Shown: positions 43,284 through 54,113 of the stretch, piece after piece
Layout: the number at the start of each line of letters is the position of its first letter
Position numbering within the stretch: position 1 is the stretch's first letter
Assembly: GCA_936432065.2 (NCBI GenBank)
Contig: OW386287.2
Coordinates: 76,263,804-76,327,803 of the forward strand
DNA: 64,000 nt
DNA from: Rutpela maculata
Taxonomy: Eukaryota > Arthropoda > Insecta > Coleoptera > Cerambycidae
Direction: 5' to 3'
Position numbers and translations under genes: made by a program
Notes under the pieces: generated by a model
What the model was told of the DNA's origin: nothing
The model's input: the letters and a program-made list of their open reading frames with translations, nothing else
Databases searched by the model: none

Positions 43284-45044
43284 AATGGGCCTTTCCCATG
43301 TAATGGAACTTGATGATTATTTTGTCATAAATCATTTATTAACACCTAATAAATATTGTATACACACGTCATATCGAATAATATTTTAATTTTAAATGGA
43401 TATTTTAAAAATAAAAATATTGTCTAATTCACTCCATATTTCGAACAAATAAACGCGCTCAAATTACGTCATGGACGGATCCTCCAATCAAAATTAAACA
43501 ATTTCTGGATTCATAGGACATCTCTACGTGACGTCACAGCTAACCTCAAAAATATATGTTTCTTAAGATTTAAGAGTATTACCCAGCTATTATTAAAATT
43601 TCTGCTTGGTTCCCGTATTTTCAACTAAAGTCTAGTTCAGTGTAATGTTTATGAAGTCTAAATACCTCGTCCTAATAAAATAGGACTCTTTTTGTAGGTT
43701 GGAAGTCTAACCTGTAATTAGCAGTCTATTTTTATTAATCAACAATATTGAAAAATTATTTACGTGAATTTTTAAATATTTGCTTGGAGCCAGTACGACT
43801 TCAAGCTAAAAATGCGTATACAAACATTTAAAATGAGAATAAACTTGAAAAACTTAAAATTTAAGGTTATGATGCAGGTGTCGTATACGAAAATTAACCG
43901 AACCTCTTGATGTTTCTGAATTTTACATCTCGTCTGGTAACCTGCCGATGAGACTATTTCCATGTTGCCTAATGTATATAAATGTTTAACGTTAGAGGAA
44001 ATGCTTTAATTATTTCACTAAAGAATGTCTACTTTTTATTTCCGCTTTTGAAAATAATGAATTTCCATTGAATAATACCACTTCCTATAATAAAAATGAT
44101 AAGAATTAACAGAAGAAAAACACTTTCGACATGTTGGCTCACAACAAATAACTGACACTTGGCAACAATAATGGAAATAAAATAAATAGATGTTATGTTC
44201 TCTTATTTACGATTTACGTTGTAATCGCACGGATTTAGTATTTCGACTTCATAACTGTGTTTCTTAATTATTTAAAAGTGTGTGTGTGTGTGTGTACTGT
44301 GTAGACATAAAAAAATGGAGACAGATTTTGAGAAGGCAGCAAGTGATAATCTCCCTATTATTAACAGTGAAATGGTGAATGACAATTCCTGTTTACTTAA
44401 ATAAAATAACTGTTACTGATAAATCTTTAGCTTTAATAATGATTTTAAAAATTATTCAATAAATGTTAAAGAAAATAAAACACTTAAACTTAGTTGTTTA
44501 TATTTATTAACTGTAATTTGTATACTACAAAAGTGAAATGAATCATATTTTAACGTTTTTATTCAGTTTTTGTACATACCTATTTAGTTTTATAAATGTA
44601 AATAAATGTATTATTATATATTAGTACAGTAACTAGAGGTTTTAACTTTGGAATAATGTCATATGATTTAGATTTCATTCATTTTTGGCAACTTGATAGT
44701 AAATACATCAAAGAAAAGTTTCTGTAGTTTCACACGTCACTAGACTAGAACTAACAAAGCTTGATGACATGTCTGTCAATTCGATAAAGATAGAAAGAGA
44801 CAAACACTTATACGTACAATTGCTCATATGTAGCCTCTACCAAGGGTGCTAGAGTGTACTGATTGGTCATTCCCCCCATTTCGCCATCAGTGCAGAAATA
44901 TTGCCGCCAATTTTAAATTCATATAACATAATAATTTTTTCTGTAGAAAAGAAGCAAATTTCGTAAAAAAGAAAAAATACGGGTGAGTTTTTTTAAAGAG
45001 AACTTTTCAAATATTCAATAAAAAAAAACGTGGGAAAGGCCCAT
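43284..45044. mobile_element. Candidate TIR element, ends AATGGGCCTTTCCCA(T/C)G
   Basis: Ends at 43284 and 45044 are inverted copies of ATGGGCCTTTCCCA. The interior contains the inverted copy of 24.67-25.05 kb (43528-43880), a 29-codon ORF at 44314 (METDFEKAASDNL start), a (GT)n of about 8 units at 44279 and a left-half foldback copy at 44627. TIR length is short, so the boundary call is moderate. Confidence 0.45.
43528..43880. repeat. Inverted copy of 24.67-25.05 kb
   Basis: GCTTGGTTCCCGTATTTTCAAC and CTAATAAAATAGGACTCTTT (each partly) mirror the text at 24.9 kb. The copies are about 18.5 kb apart and opposite in orientation. Confidence 0.75.
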
Positions 45045-45060
45045 TGTTTGCATAGAAACA

Positions 45061-45315
45061 TTAAGACTGCCCGGTATTCTCAACGTTTTCTAAGAAAGCA
45101 TCTGATGCGGGGTATCTTTTTATTTCATATACATGGGATCTAATATCTTCTAATATGATTGCTCCAACCGCCTTTACAATTCGCAATCGTTCTTCTTCCA
45201 CGTTTTTTCCGCGATTCTCGCACCAATTCACTGTTAAAATCTTAAAACCGGTATCCCGAAAACTAATGATAGGATCGTTACTATGCTTGTTAGAAATTAT
45301 AACTAGTGGAAGCAT
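45061..45315 (-). pseudogene. Fragment resembling the N-terminal part of the HAxTGC-type family
   Basis: An 84-codon frame. ERLRIVKAVGAIILEDIRSH followed by KRYPASDAFLENVE recalls the (R)IVxAxAxIIxxDIRS...YPsxD segment of the same uncharacterised repeat-borne proteins as at 26261 and 50775. It stops at 45061, right at a GGGAAAGGCCCAT end, so the gene is truncated by an element boundary. Assignment is from memory. Confidence 0.4.
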
Positions 45316-46345
45316 TATACTCTTTGCCGATTTACTGAGCTTTTTATATAATTGTTACACATTCTATAGGACACTCTTCGCAGTTTTCTTGTAAATAATG
45401 TTAGTTTTTAGACATTCTAAATTTTGTGATACCAACTTTGTTGTGAAAAAAAATATATGAAAAAAAATACACCCTGTCAAGGATTCGAACACAAGACCTT
45501 TGGATTGCCAGACAAAAAAAAATTAAGAAAATATAATTTTTAATTTAAATGATTAATAACTTTTTTATTTACTGATTGATTTTTTTTCAAAAACAAAAGG
45601 GTTCTTCCTCTAGCTAACGCTAACTCTAACTTACTTTCCAAATTTCAATACAATCGGACTTTTCTTTCTTAAATTATCGTGCTTACAAGAAACGTGACGG
45701 ACGGACGGGCGGACGGACGGACAGACAGACGGACATTTTGAAAATTATTCAGAGTTCGTTCACTAACATAATGATATGAAATTTTTTTCTCTACGAGCGA
45801 TACTTACTGATTTAGAAATGTGCCGATCAAATACAATATACTCTTCGTTTTTCCGAAGAGTATAATAACAGCGCCATATTTGCTTTCTAGTTTATTGCTG
45901 ACAGTTCTGTATGGAGGAATGTAACCATTATATTCGCGAAGTATGTCTTTCAAGGAAAATTGACATAATAAAACTGTCGATATACAGGGCGGATGCGATA
46001 CCGATGCTTGATTTCCCCGCCTAAAACTCCAAAAATATTAATAGTATGTAAAAATATGTCTGAACCATTTCGATAGAGAATTTACATATCTTTAAATTCG
46101 ATAACCACCTTTTTTTAGGTAGGACCGTCCAGAACCGAGATATTGGCAAAATAATGATTTTTAAGCGATATTCCCCCAAAATTGGAGGTGTTCCGGGGGG
46201 GGGCGGGCGAGGGGGGGGGAAAAATTAATATGTCTAAAAGAGGCCTATAACGAACTTGTTCCAACAGTAAAATCTTTTGTCCGATATATAACGGTATTTA
46301 CGCATCCTGAACTCCCTGACAACTGGCCTGTATGGGTAAAGAGAA
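45316..46345. repeat. Dispersed repeat fragments
   Basis: Contains a (GGAC)n/(AGAC)n cluster at 45700-45735, a copy of the 9.12 kb repeat at 45811-45868, and the inverted arm 45981-46345. G-rich runs (GGGGGGGGGCGGGCGAGGGG) occur near 46195-46220. No gene. Confidence 0.55.
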
Positions 46346-47100
46346 AAAGGTTTTTTTTCTCAAGAACAGATAAGCCGGTATTCATGAAGAAAAATTATGT
46401 TATGGATTTTGACCGGAAATATGTCAGACAAAATTGTTGAGTTCATTTGTCCGAAAAAAAGTGTTGAACATTTTTTTCTTAATTAAAAAAAGTATTGGAT
46501 GTTCTCGAGGCACATTCATCATTTCCTCTCAAATAAATGTTTAGATGCCTCTTTGAAACATTTCCAATTCTCAAAACGATCGGAAGGATAGAACGTATTC
46601 AAAAAATTAATAATTTCCATCGTAATACGTGCGGCGCGGTTCATTACTACATATTACCACAGTTACTGATGGCCATTACACCCCTAGGGCCGTCCATAAA
46701 CAGGCTCCCCGTATGAGGGACCCGGACTTCCGAGGGGCCCGTTAGAGATTTTGGCAAAATTTTTTTTTCAAATTTCTCCCCCCCGCTCATCAGTTATTAA
46801 GCGCGAGAGCCCCGCTAAATATTTTGGCAATTTTTTTTTCAAATTTCTACCCCTCCCCCCTCCCCCGATCATCAATTATTAAGTGCAGGGGCCCGTAGTG
46901 AGGGTGCGCCAGAGATTTTGACAACAAAATTTTTTCCCGCTCATCAATTATTAGGCGCGGGGGCCCGCCAGTGAATTTAGTACCGGGGCCCATGATTTGA
47001 TGCGGGGGGCCTGTCCATAAATGATGTTATGCTTTCGGGAGGGGGGGGGGTCTCAAGCAATTGTGATGTCACAATACAAGAAAGTAATTTTATGCCTAAT
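46346..47100. repeat. Fragments, including an inverted relative of 60.75-60.91 kb
   Basis: 46530-46700 (AAATGTTTAGATGCC, TAGAACGTATTC, TGATGGCCATTA) mirrors 60750-60910. The following 46720-47040 is a run of C/G-rich degenerate blocks (GGGGGCCCG, TCATCAATTATTAAG) repeated three or four times. Confidence 0.5.
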
Positions 47101-47433
47101 ATACTGCTCCACAATTGAAAGTGGATATTGTCAAAATATGGGCCATATTTTGATGTGTTTTTTTGTGACCGTTAGCAAAATTCATTGACTTTCGATCAAC
47201 GTAAACAGGCTTATAAATTACAATTGTTTCTTTTATCTACAGGGTGATTAGCCATTGCATTTGGAAGGTGCCTGAATCACCCTAAAATTCTAAGGCAGTG
47301 TGATGTGATATATCGTCATGAGCATGAATAATACAATACTGGTCACTCTTTTTAAACCATTGGCGTACCGCAAATATTTTCTAAAGGATTGTTTTTTTTT
47401 TTCGGCGATACCACTGGAACTCGTGGAAGTTGC

Positions 47434-47722
47434 CTTTAATTTTTACATGCTCTAAAACATTTTCAGCTCCCTTCGGCTTATAGGCGTACTGAGATAAGAT
47501 ATAAAAACAAATTTTGCAATCTGTAATGATTTAACGAGTGAACAACAAACGAAAAGGACAAAAGTAAAACATGATATAAACGATAAATCTAAAAATCTAA
47601 ACATCTTCGCCAGTCTGCGACATTTCAATATTCTTGCTGTTGAGCCTATGCAAGTGACCGATTTTATGACGGGGAAGATGACTGCGACATGGAGCACGCC
47701 ATCTTATTATAAAAATATTAAT
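47434..47722. other. Left interior of the outer repeat
   Basis: An 81-codon minus-strand frame is present but not recognised. No other structure. Confidence 0.3.
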
Positions 47723-49161
47723 CGCCCAATAAACATAGGATGTGCAGAACTAATGCATTACATATGTAAGGCATATTCCAATGTGCACGGTACGTTATGT
47801 AACATGTAAAGTATGTGCATGCCATATAACTAAGTAGTAGATGAATTTTGTTATGTGCATTGAATATACAGTGTATATACCTACTTAAAGTAAAGTACTT
47901 TTTTGTAATGTAATGGATATGCACTGCACAAGCCAATCGGCATATTTCATAAAAACTTTTATAATTAAAAGAACAGTACATCCGCGATTTTTAAGATTAT
48001 TTATTTAAATTTATTGAAATTAATTTTTTTTATTCATTTTAGCATGTAGGTACCTATTCAAGACAACTCGATTTAGTATATATTAATCTGAATTATGATA
48101 CATAAATTAATTTTCCTGCCGTAAGGGAATAACATATAGTCGAAAAAAATATATATGCAAATTAGTAGGTTTTTTCCAAATATAAAAAGACACCCCCAAG
48201 TAATATATTTTAATTATTAATTTAATCATGCATGGGTATAGCAGTTTGAATTTCGCGGTCACTCGGATGTACGCCAAGAAGGATAGCAACAGGCATTCGC
48301 ATTTCGCAATGGTGTCTAGCCGTCTATCATTAAAAATACTGTTTATGTTTTTAAATTTTTAGTGCTACCCAAGAACAACTTCCCTTGTAAGAATAATTGT
48401 GTTGTGCCCGTTTCTAAGTAGTAAGTATCAAGTGTATTGTGTATTTCCTGTAATATTAATATGCCATTAGATCTCTCGTTAGACAAGACGTTTTCTTCGT
48501 TTTGGATATGGGTCCCACATGTATAATCGCTGCCATTCGTGCGTTGCTAATTTCACTAAAAGATTCAATAATGTTTAGGTTTAACAAAATAAATTTATAC
48601 AAATAATGTTGAATGCTATTGTTATATATAAACGATTTGGTCACTGTTGCCTCATTTTGTGTAAAAAGAAAACATGTCAATAACCTATTTAACCTAAAAA
48701 ATGTACTAATGTCCTTAAAATATTTTAATTTTAAACCAAAAATCAGCAAATAAGTCTTATTTTAGACTAGAACACAAAATGTTATACAGAATATGTACAT
48801 ACGTATATTCGAAATTTTGGAAAAATATTAAAATGGAGGTCATGCGAGGTCATATCTCCCAAGTAGCACAAAAATATTGCTATTAGACGGAAATGTTATA
48901 TATCTCATTTATTAGTGTCTTTGAAGACGCTGATTTATTATTTAATACTGTCGATATAGACATAAATTTGCTGTAGAAACAAGTGTACTTTATTATTGTG
49001 CTATACAGAAATGTAACTTAAATGTTTTTAATGTTCTAACCCACTAGTTTGAATTACGTCACTCGCTTGCTGCTAGTGTATCAAAATTCATCCTCATAGT
49101 TAATATAAGATTCATATATTACATGCCTATTGATTATTTATATGTATTAATTGTCAACAGG

Positions 49162-49307
49162 TGCAATAAGAAAAAATGGCAGCACTGCACAAGCTACGGA
49201 CAACGTAATTATTGAAACAATTAAAAAATGGCTCATAAAAGCCAAGCAGAGAGCAAATAAACAACCAATAAGGAAATTGAGAGACAACGAGGGAGACAAT
49301 AAAGAAT
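49162..49307 (+). CDS. Possible terminal exon
   Basis: An acceptor TGTCAACAG precedes 48 open codons (IIETIKKWLIKAKQR in the middle) ending at TAA, with AATAAA about 35 bp on. Lys/Arg-rich helix; identity unknown. It could be the 3' exon of a transposon gene. Confidence 0.3.
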
Positions 49308-49405
49308 AATACATACATTTATTTTATGTATTTTATTTCTAAAATAAAAATTTCATATATAAAATGTATTTAATATGAAAGTGTATGGCCTAATTATCTT
49401 TCACT

Positions 49406-49820
49406 TACGCTGTAAAAAATGATGTAAATTTACCGTCGTTGCGTGTAAAATTCCCATGTAATTTTACCCGCAAAGAGAGGAAAATTTCCATTTAACATGG
49501 AGAATTACCCCAAAATATAAGGGAAATAAAAATTTTCCACTCTCTTTGCGGGTAAAATTCCATTACTATTGGGGGTAAATTTACTAAGGAAAAAAATCCT
49601 GTCTGGATAAGGGGTAATAAAACAGGATTTTTTTTCCATAGTAAATTTCCCCCAATAATAATGGAATTTTACCCGCAAAGAGAGTGGAAAATTTTTATTT
49701 CCCTTATATTTTGGGGTAATTCTCCTTGTTAAATGGAAATTTTCCTGTCTCTTTGCGAGTAAAAATACATGGGAATTTTACACGCAACGATGGTAAATTT
49801 ACGTCATTTTTTACAGTGTA
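49406..49820. repeat. Near-perfect foldback MITE of 415 bp
   Basis: Arms of about 195 bp begin TAC(G/A)CTGTAAAAAATGA. They contain ACCCGCAAAGAGAG, TTCCATTTAACA and ATATTTTGGGGTAATTC in mirror order around a short centre (GGATAAGGGGTAATAAAA). Very few mismatches, so it is recent. Confidence 0.92.
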
Positions 49821-50098
49821 GATTACATGTGCATAGAATATGCTTAACGGATATGGGAACATGAAAAGACCATGCATTGTATATATAAACGGATAGTGCA
49901 ATGTATATGACATGAACATGTGTGGACCGGTCACTTTGCATTTAAATTCCATGTGAAAAGCATATGCTTAACACAGGCAATGTATATCATTCAAGTGCAC
50001 AGGAAACATGAAAAGAACATGCATTGCATATATAAATGTTTATTGGGCGATATTTTCAGCGTAGGCTGAATTTCAATAAATGAAGTACTGGTTATTTA

Positions 50099-53000
50099 GT
50101 ATATGGGCCAATTAGCCAAATTAAAGTATTCGGTATAATTTGCGGGGGTACTAATTTTCCTTTTAGTCACAGCGATAGCAAAAAACTATGATTGCCATCT
50201 GAAAGTGGTAGCTAACAAAAACGGCAGCCAATCCAAGATGGCGAATGTAGACGTTTAAAAAAACGACCGTATCTCTGTAAGGTATTATCCGATTTCAGTG
50301 TTCTTTTTTTAAAATAACAGCTTAAATGGTGAACATTTTGTAAGTTATCATTAATTTTTTCGATTAAGCAACCGTTAATTAGTAAATCGCGAATTAGTGA
50401 AAAATATATTAGTTTTTACAGATAATTTGCTTGTTCATCATAAATTTTCTTACAACGTAGACGTTTTAGAAGAAAATATTGTAGCACAGACGATTAACTT
50501 TAATTTGGTGTATTAAACTTGTTGAAAATGTCTGCACAAATAGTCAATTCTGTAGAATACGAAGAGAAATTTTCACATGCTGATGTTCCATTCTTCGTAT
50601 TATAATAATAAATATAAAGCTATGTTATAAGTAGTGTGATCTATTGAATAATATGTCGTAAGTTGTTTTTAACTACTGGTAGTAATAATGACTTTTATGA
50701 TTTACTATTAACAATAACAATGTGAATGATATTTATTTATAAAACTCACCCTGAAGTAAAGCAATACTTTAAAGATGGGATTGCAAAACCCATTTTGTCG
50801 CATTCCTGGAGATCAAACGTTGGAGGAAACAGTTAACAGAGATAGGCAAACATCAGGAGGTACTAAAGGATTCAGTTTAAAAGTGGGCGCTATTGAAAAA
50901 TATGATATAACTGCTGAATACCGTGCATCAGCTCTGAGGCAGTTACGAGAAAACTTGAATATACCAAGGCGGGCCAAGTTTTGCCACTCTGATCTACAAA
51001 CACCTCGCATAAAAATAGATGAGGAATGTGTATTTTCTTCAGTTCAATTATTAGATAATGAATGGACTAATCTGTTTGACAACAATCCTTCAGAGATTAT
51101 CAAGTTATCAACAGGAAGAGTAGCACCACCTGATGTACAGACATATTTGCTAACCGCCAGACAGAGAGGTGAAGATGCGTATGACGCATTCAAAAGAGAT
51201 CGTCTGGAAAAGGGAGAGGCATTTTTCGATACATTAAAAAAAATAACCCTGATTTTACCTGAAGATGGAAATATTTCTTCATCTGCTACTGTAATTGATG
51301 GGATGGCATTAATTAAAAAATTGGATGAGAAAATAAAACATTCAATCAAATCTACTGAACGTCTCAGCAGAGGTTCTGAGGAAGGATTATCATTCAAGAA
51401 TGTAAAAAGTGGTCACAAGATAATCAAATGGAGACGTCTTCTTCAAAGTGGTGACAGTAAAAATGAACAAAATTTCTTGTTGAAAGTTGGCAAAATAAAA
51501 CAGGAAGACAAAGATTGGTGATAAGGGTTTATTTGCTACTTATGGTTGTAAATGTATCAAAATAACAGCTAATGGCCTCCACGAAGAAGAAAATCTTTTT
51601 TCATCCCAAGGAGAAGCAGATACTAGGGTGATGCTACATATAAAGGATGCTGCAGTAAAATACTCAAATGTTATTTGCGTATCTGACGACACAGATATTT
51701 TGATTTTAGCTCTTGATCATCTGAAATTAGTCGGGAGAGTAACTTATACATCAAACGTAGAACAAGCGGTCGAGTCAGGTTAATTGACATTAAAAAAACT
51801 TGCATGTGCAGTTGGCAGTGAAATCACATCAGCATTACCTGGTTTACATGCATGGACATGTTGCGATAGTCAGCACGTTTTCGGGACAAAGGAAATTGAA
51901 ATCTCTGAAACTTTTACAAAAACTTGAAGAATTTATTTCATTGTTTTCATTGCTGGGAAGCCAGTTTGCATTATCTAACAATGACCACTATTTGATCCAA
52001 AAGTTTACAAGTCAATTGTATTCAAGAAATACCGAAACAGAGATCATAAATGACCTAAGAAACCAAATTTTCCGAAGTAGATAAGATGATGTTGAATCAA
52101 CACAACTTCCTCCATGTGAAGACTGTCTTTGCCAACATTTTATGCGCGCAAACTATCAAGCAGCAATTTGGAAGCGATGTCTGGAAAATTATCCTCAAGT
52201 TCCAGAAGCAGAAGATCATGGATGAATAATAGACCATGATGGAATACTCTGCATCAACTGGATGACGGGAGCACCCGCATCTGAAGCAGTTTTGGAACTT
52301 TTGAGTCATTCTTGTGCAAGGTCGTGCCAACTACCATCGGGCACTTGTATGATGAATCAGTTGAAATATACCAGCGCGTGTAAGCTGATGTGAAAATATG
52401 TATGAGCCCGAGGAAACTGCAGAAGATGTATTTTTTTATGAACCATGTGAATGTAGTGACAGCGAAGACGATTTGTGAAAGTTTAGTTGAAATGATATGG
52501 TTAAGAAATATTTCAAATGGAATAATAAACAATTGTTTATAAAATCTGTATAATCTGAACGAATAAAAATTTTTATTATCAAAAATTATAAAACTTATAT
52601 CGGTATTGCTTATTGTCGGTCACATATTTTTCCGTGACAAAAGGTCAATTTCATAATCGAATTTAAAATTGGCTTTAATTAAGGCTACCTACATTTGATT
52701 GTGACAGATCTCTCACTTACTATCACAGTCAAATGTAATTTTATCTAAAGCTCACTTTAAATTCTATTATGAAATTGGCCCATACTGTTATTTTTATCAC
52801 ACAGCATTGTTCCAGTGCACATTGTCTAAACACACATGTGTAATACACCAAATTAAACCTAATCGTTTGTGTTACAATATTTGTTGGAAACATTTTTTTT
52901 TTAAACGTTTTAAGAAAATTTGTGATAAAAAAAACTTACCTGTAAGAACTAATGTTTTTTTTCACTAATCAGCGATTTACTAATTAATGGTTGCTTATAT

Positions 53001-53268
53001 GGGAAAAATTAATGGGAACTTACAAAAAGTTCACAATTTAAGCTGTCATTTAAAAAAAGAACACTGAAATCGGACAATAACTTACAGAGATACGGTCGTT
53101 TTTTTTAAACGTCTGCATCAGCCATCTTGGATTGGCCACCATTTTTATTAGCTACCACTTTCAGATGGCCATCATAGGTTTTTGCTATCTCTGTACACCC
53201 ATATAACTGCGATATGAAGGAAAATTAGTACCCCCAAATTATACCAATATCTTGGCTGGCCCATATAC
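50099..53268. mobile_element. Long-TIR DNA element, ends GTATATGGGCCA, carrying a decayed ORF
   Basis: Arms of about 430 bp (50099-50515 and 52845-53268). Shared blocks include GGTACTAATTTTCC, ATCTGAAAGTGGTAGCTA, AACGACCGTATCTCTGTAA and CGTTAATTAGTAAATCGC. Both ends are bordered by TA. The interior holds one pseudogene on the plus strand. Confidence 0.85.
50775..52480 (+). pseudogene. Decayed transposon-type protein with EADTR, SDDTD and HAxTxCD motifs
   Basis: The frame from 50775 is open for 248 codons, then breaks at about 51520. The next frame carries GEADTRVMLHIKDAA and VCVSDDTDILILALD-type text, a TAA at 51781, then ALPGLHAWTCCDS. A further break (about 51885) leads to FSGQRKLKSLKLLQK; a TAA at 52082 and a TGA near 52223 follow. 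The end has LPPCEDC, RANYQAAIWKRCLENYP, INWMTGAPASEAVLELL and a Cys-rich tail. This order matches a large uncharacterised animal family. EAD...SDDTD resembles the acidic core of XPG/PIN-type nucleases, which is an inference. At least five lesions; inactive. Confidence 0.65.
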
Positions 53269-53341
53269 TAATTTAACAAAATTCAATTTGACAGTTCTGT
53301 CAACAATTATTTGAGTATTTTGGGACAAAAACAATTTAAGA

Positions 53342-53679
53342 ATGGCTCATCTCACTTTAAAAGAACTGAATAATTGCATTCGATTATTAGATACTGGAAT
53401 GTCCTAAAAAATATTTACGGTGTTTCCCAAAGCGTCATTTCCAGGGCACGCAAACTATCTTCTGACAATGTGTTAACATTGTCAGAAGATGGCATGGTGG
53501 CGGTCGTTTTAAAAAACAGGTGTGAGGGAAGCCCGAAGGTAACTTCCACGACTTCCAGTGGTGTCGTCGAAAAAAAACCCTTTAGAAAATATTTGCAGTA
53601 CGCCAATGGTTTAAAAAAGAGTGGCCAGTATGGTACTGTTCATACCGATATATTACATCACACTGCCTTAGATTTTTAA
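53342..53679 (+). pseudogene. Transposase helix-turn-helix fragment, Tc1-like
   Basis: Reading from ATG 53342, LTLKELNNCIRLLDTGMS meets a stop, and the neighbouring frame gives YGVSQSVISRARK. Together these recall the LxxGxSxxxIAxxFGVSQSVISR helix-turn-helix of Tc1-like transposases. The perfect hairpin at 53457-53490 (TCTTCTGACAATGT/ACATTGTCAGAAGA) follows. The rest is repeat arm sequence. No catalytic domain. Confidence 0.5.
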
Positions 53680-53966
53680 GGTGATTCAAGTACCTTTCAA
53701 ATGCAAATTATACTCTTTTATTTAAAAAAAATTGTATCTCATTCAATAAGAGAGATAATTAAAAAATTCCAAAAAAAAACTTTACAAATTTTTTTAGGAA
53801 TTTGGGAGAACGATGACTTTTAACAACAATGTAAGGGTCTGGCTAATCACCCTGTAGATAAAAGAAACAATCGTAATTTAGAAATCTGTTTTCGATGATC
53901 GATAGGCAGTGATTAACCACCTCGTTCCAAAAATGCAGCAGTCAAAATATGGTATTTTGACAATAT

Positions 53967-54075
53967 CCCTACAAACACAAAAGGTCGGCCCTCCAGTGGG
54001 CCATCACAGGACCTGAAGTTTCATTTCTGGGCCAGTGATGGCCCGCTGATGGGCCGATCTTTTGTGTTTGTTGGG
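53967..54075. mobile_element. 109 bp MITE, TIR CCC(T/A)ACAAACACAAAAG
   Basis: Ends CCCTACAAACACAAAAGGTC and (reverse) CCCAACAAACACAAAAGATC. The centre holds a second GGCCCATCAC / GTGATGGCCC pair. AT flanks both sides. The opposite arm at about 47120 reads GACAATATCCACTTTC (on the reverse) across the site, so the empty target is preserved. Confidence 0.85.
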
Positions 54076-54113
54076 ATCCACTTCAATTGTGTGTTTATTT
54101 TATACAAATAATA

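Larger units (their letters stand above)
47723..50049. mobile_element. TIR element CGCCCAATAAACAT, with an exon-like ORF
   Basis: The ends CGCCCAATAAACA and TGTTTATTGGGCG are perfect for 13 bases. Inner margins are rich in short ATGCA/CATGTG words on both sides. Inside lie a 415 bp foldback (49406-49820) and a possible terminal exon (49162-49307). No transposase is seen. Confidence 0.65.
47109..54091. repeat. Outer inverted repeat enclosing a nest of elements
   Basis: The left arm (47109-47433) and right arm (53538-54091) pair. Shared blocks: CACAATTGAAAGTGGATATTG, AGGGTGATTAGCCA, GATATATC(G/A), ACCATTGGCGTAC and TTCGGCGATACCACTGGAA (in part). The pairing continues outside the ACAGGGTGATTAGCC ends, so the duplicated unit is larger than that MITE. 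In between lie two further elements. Confidence 0.7.
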
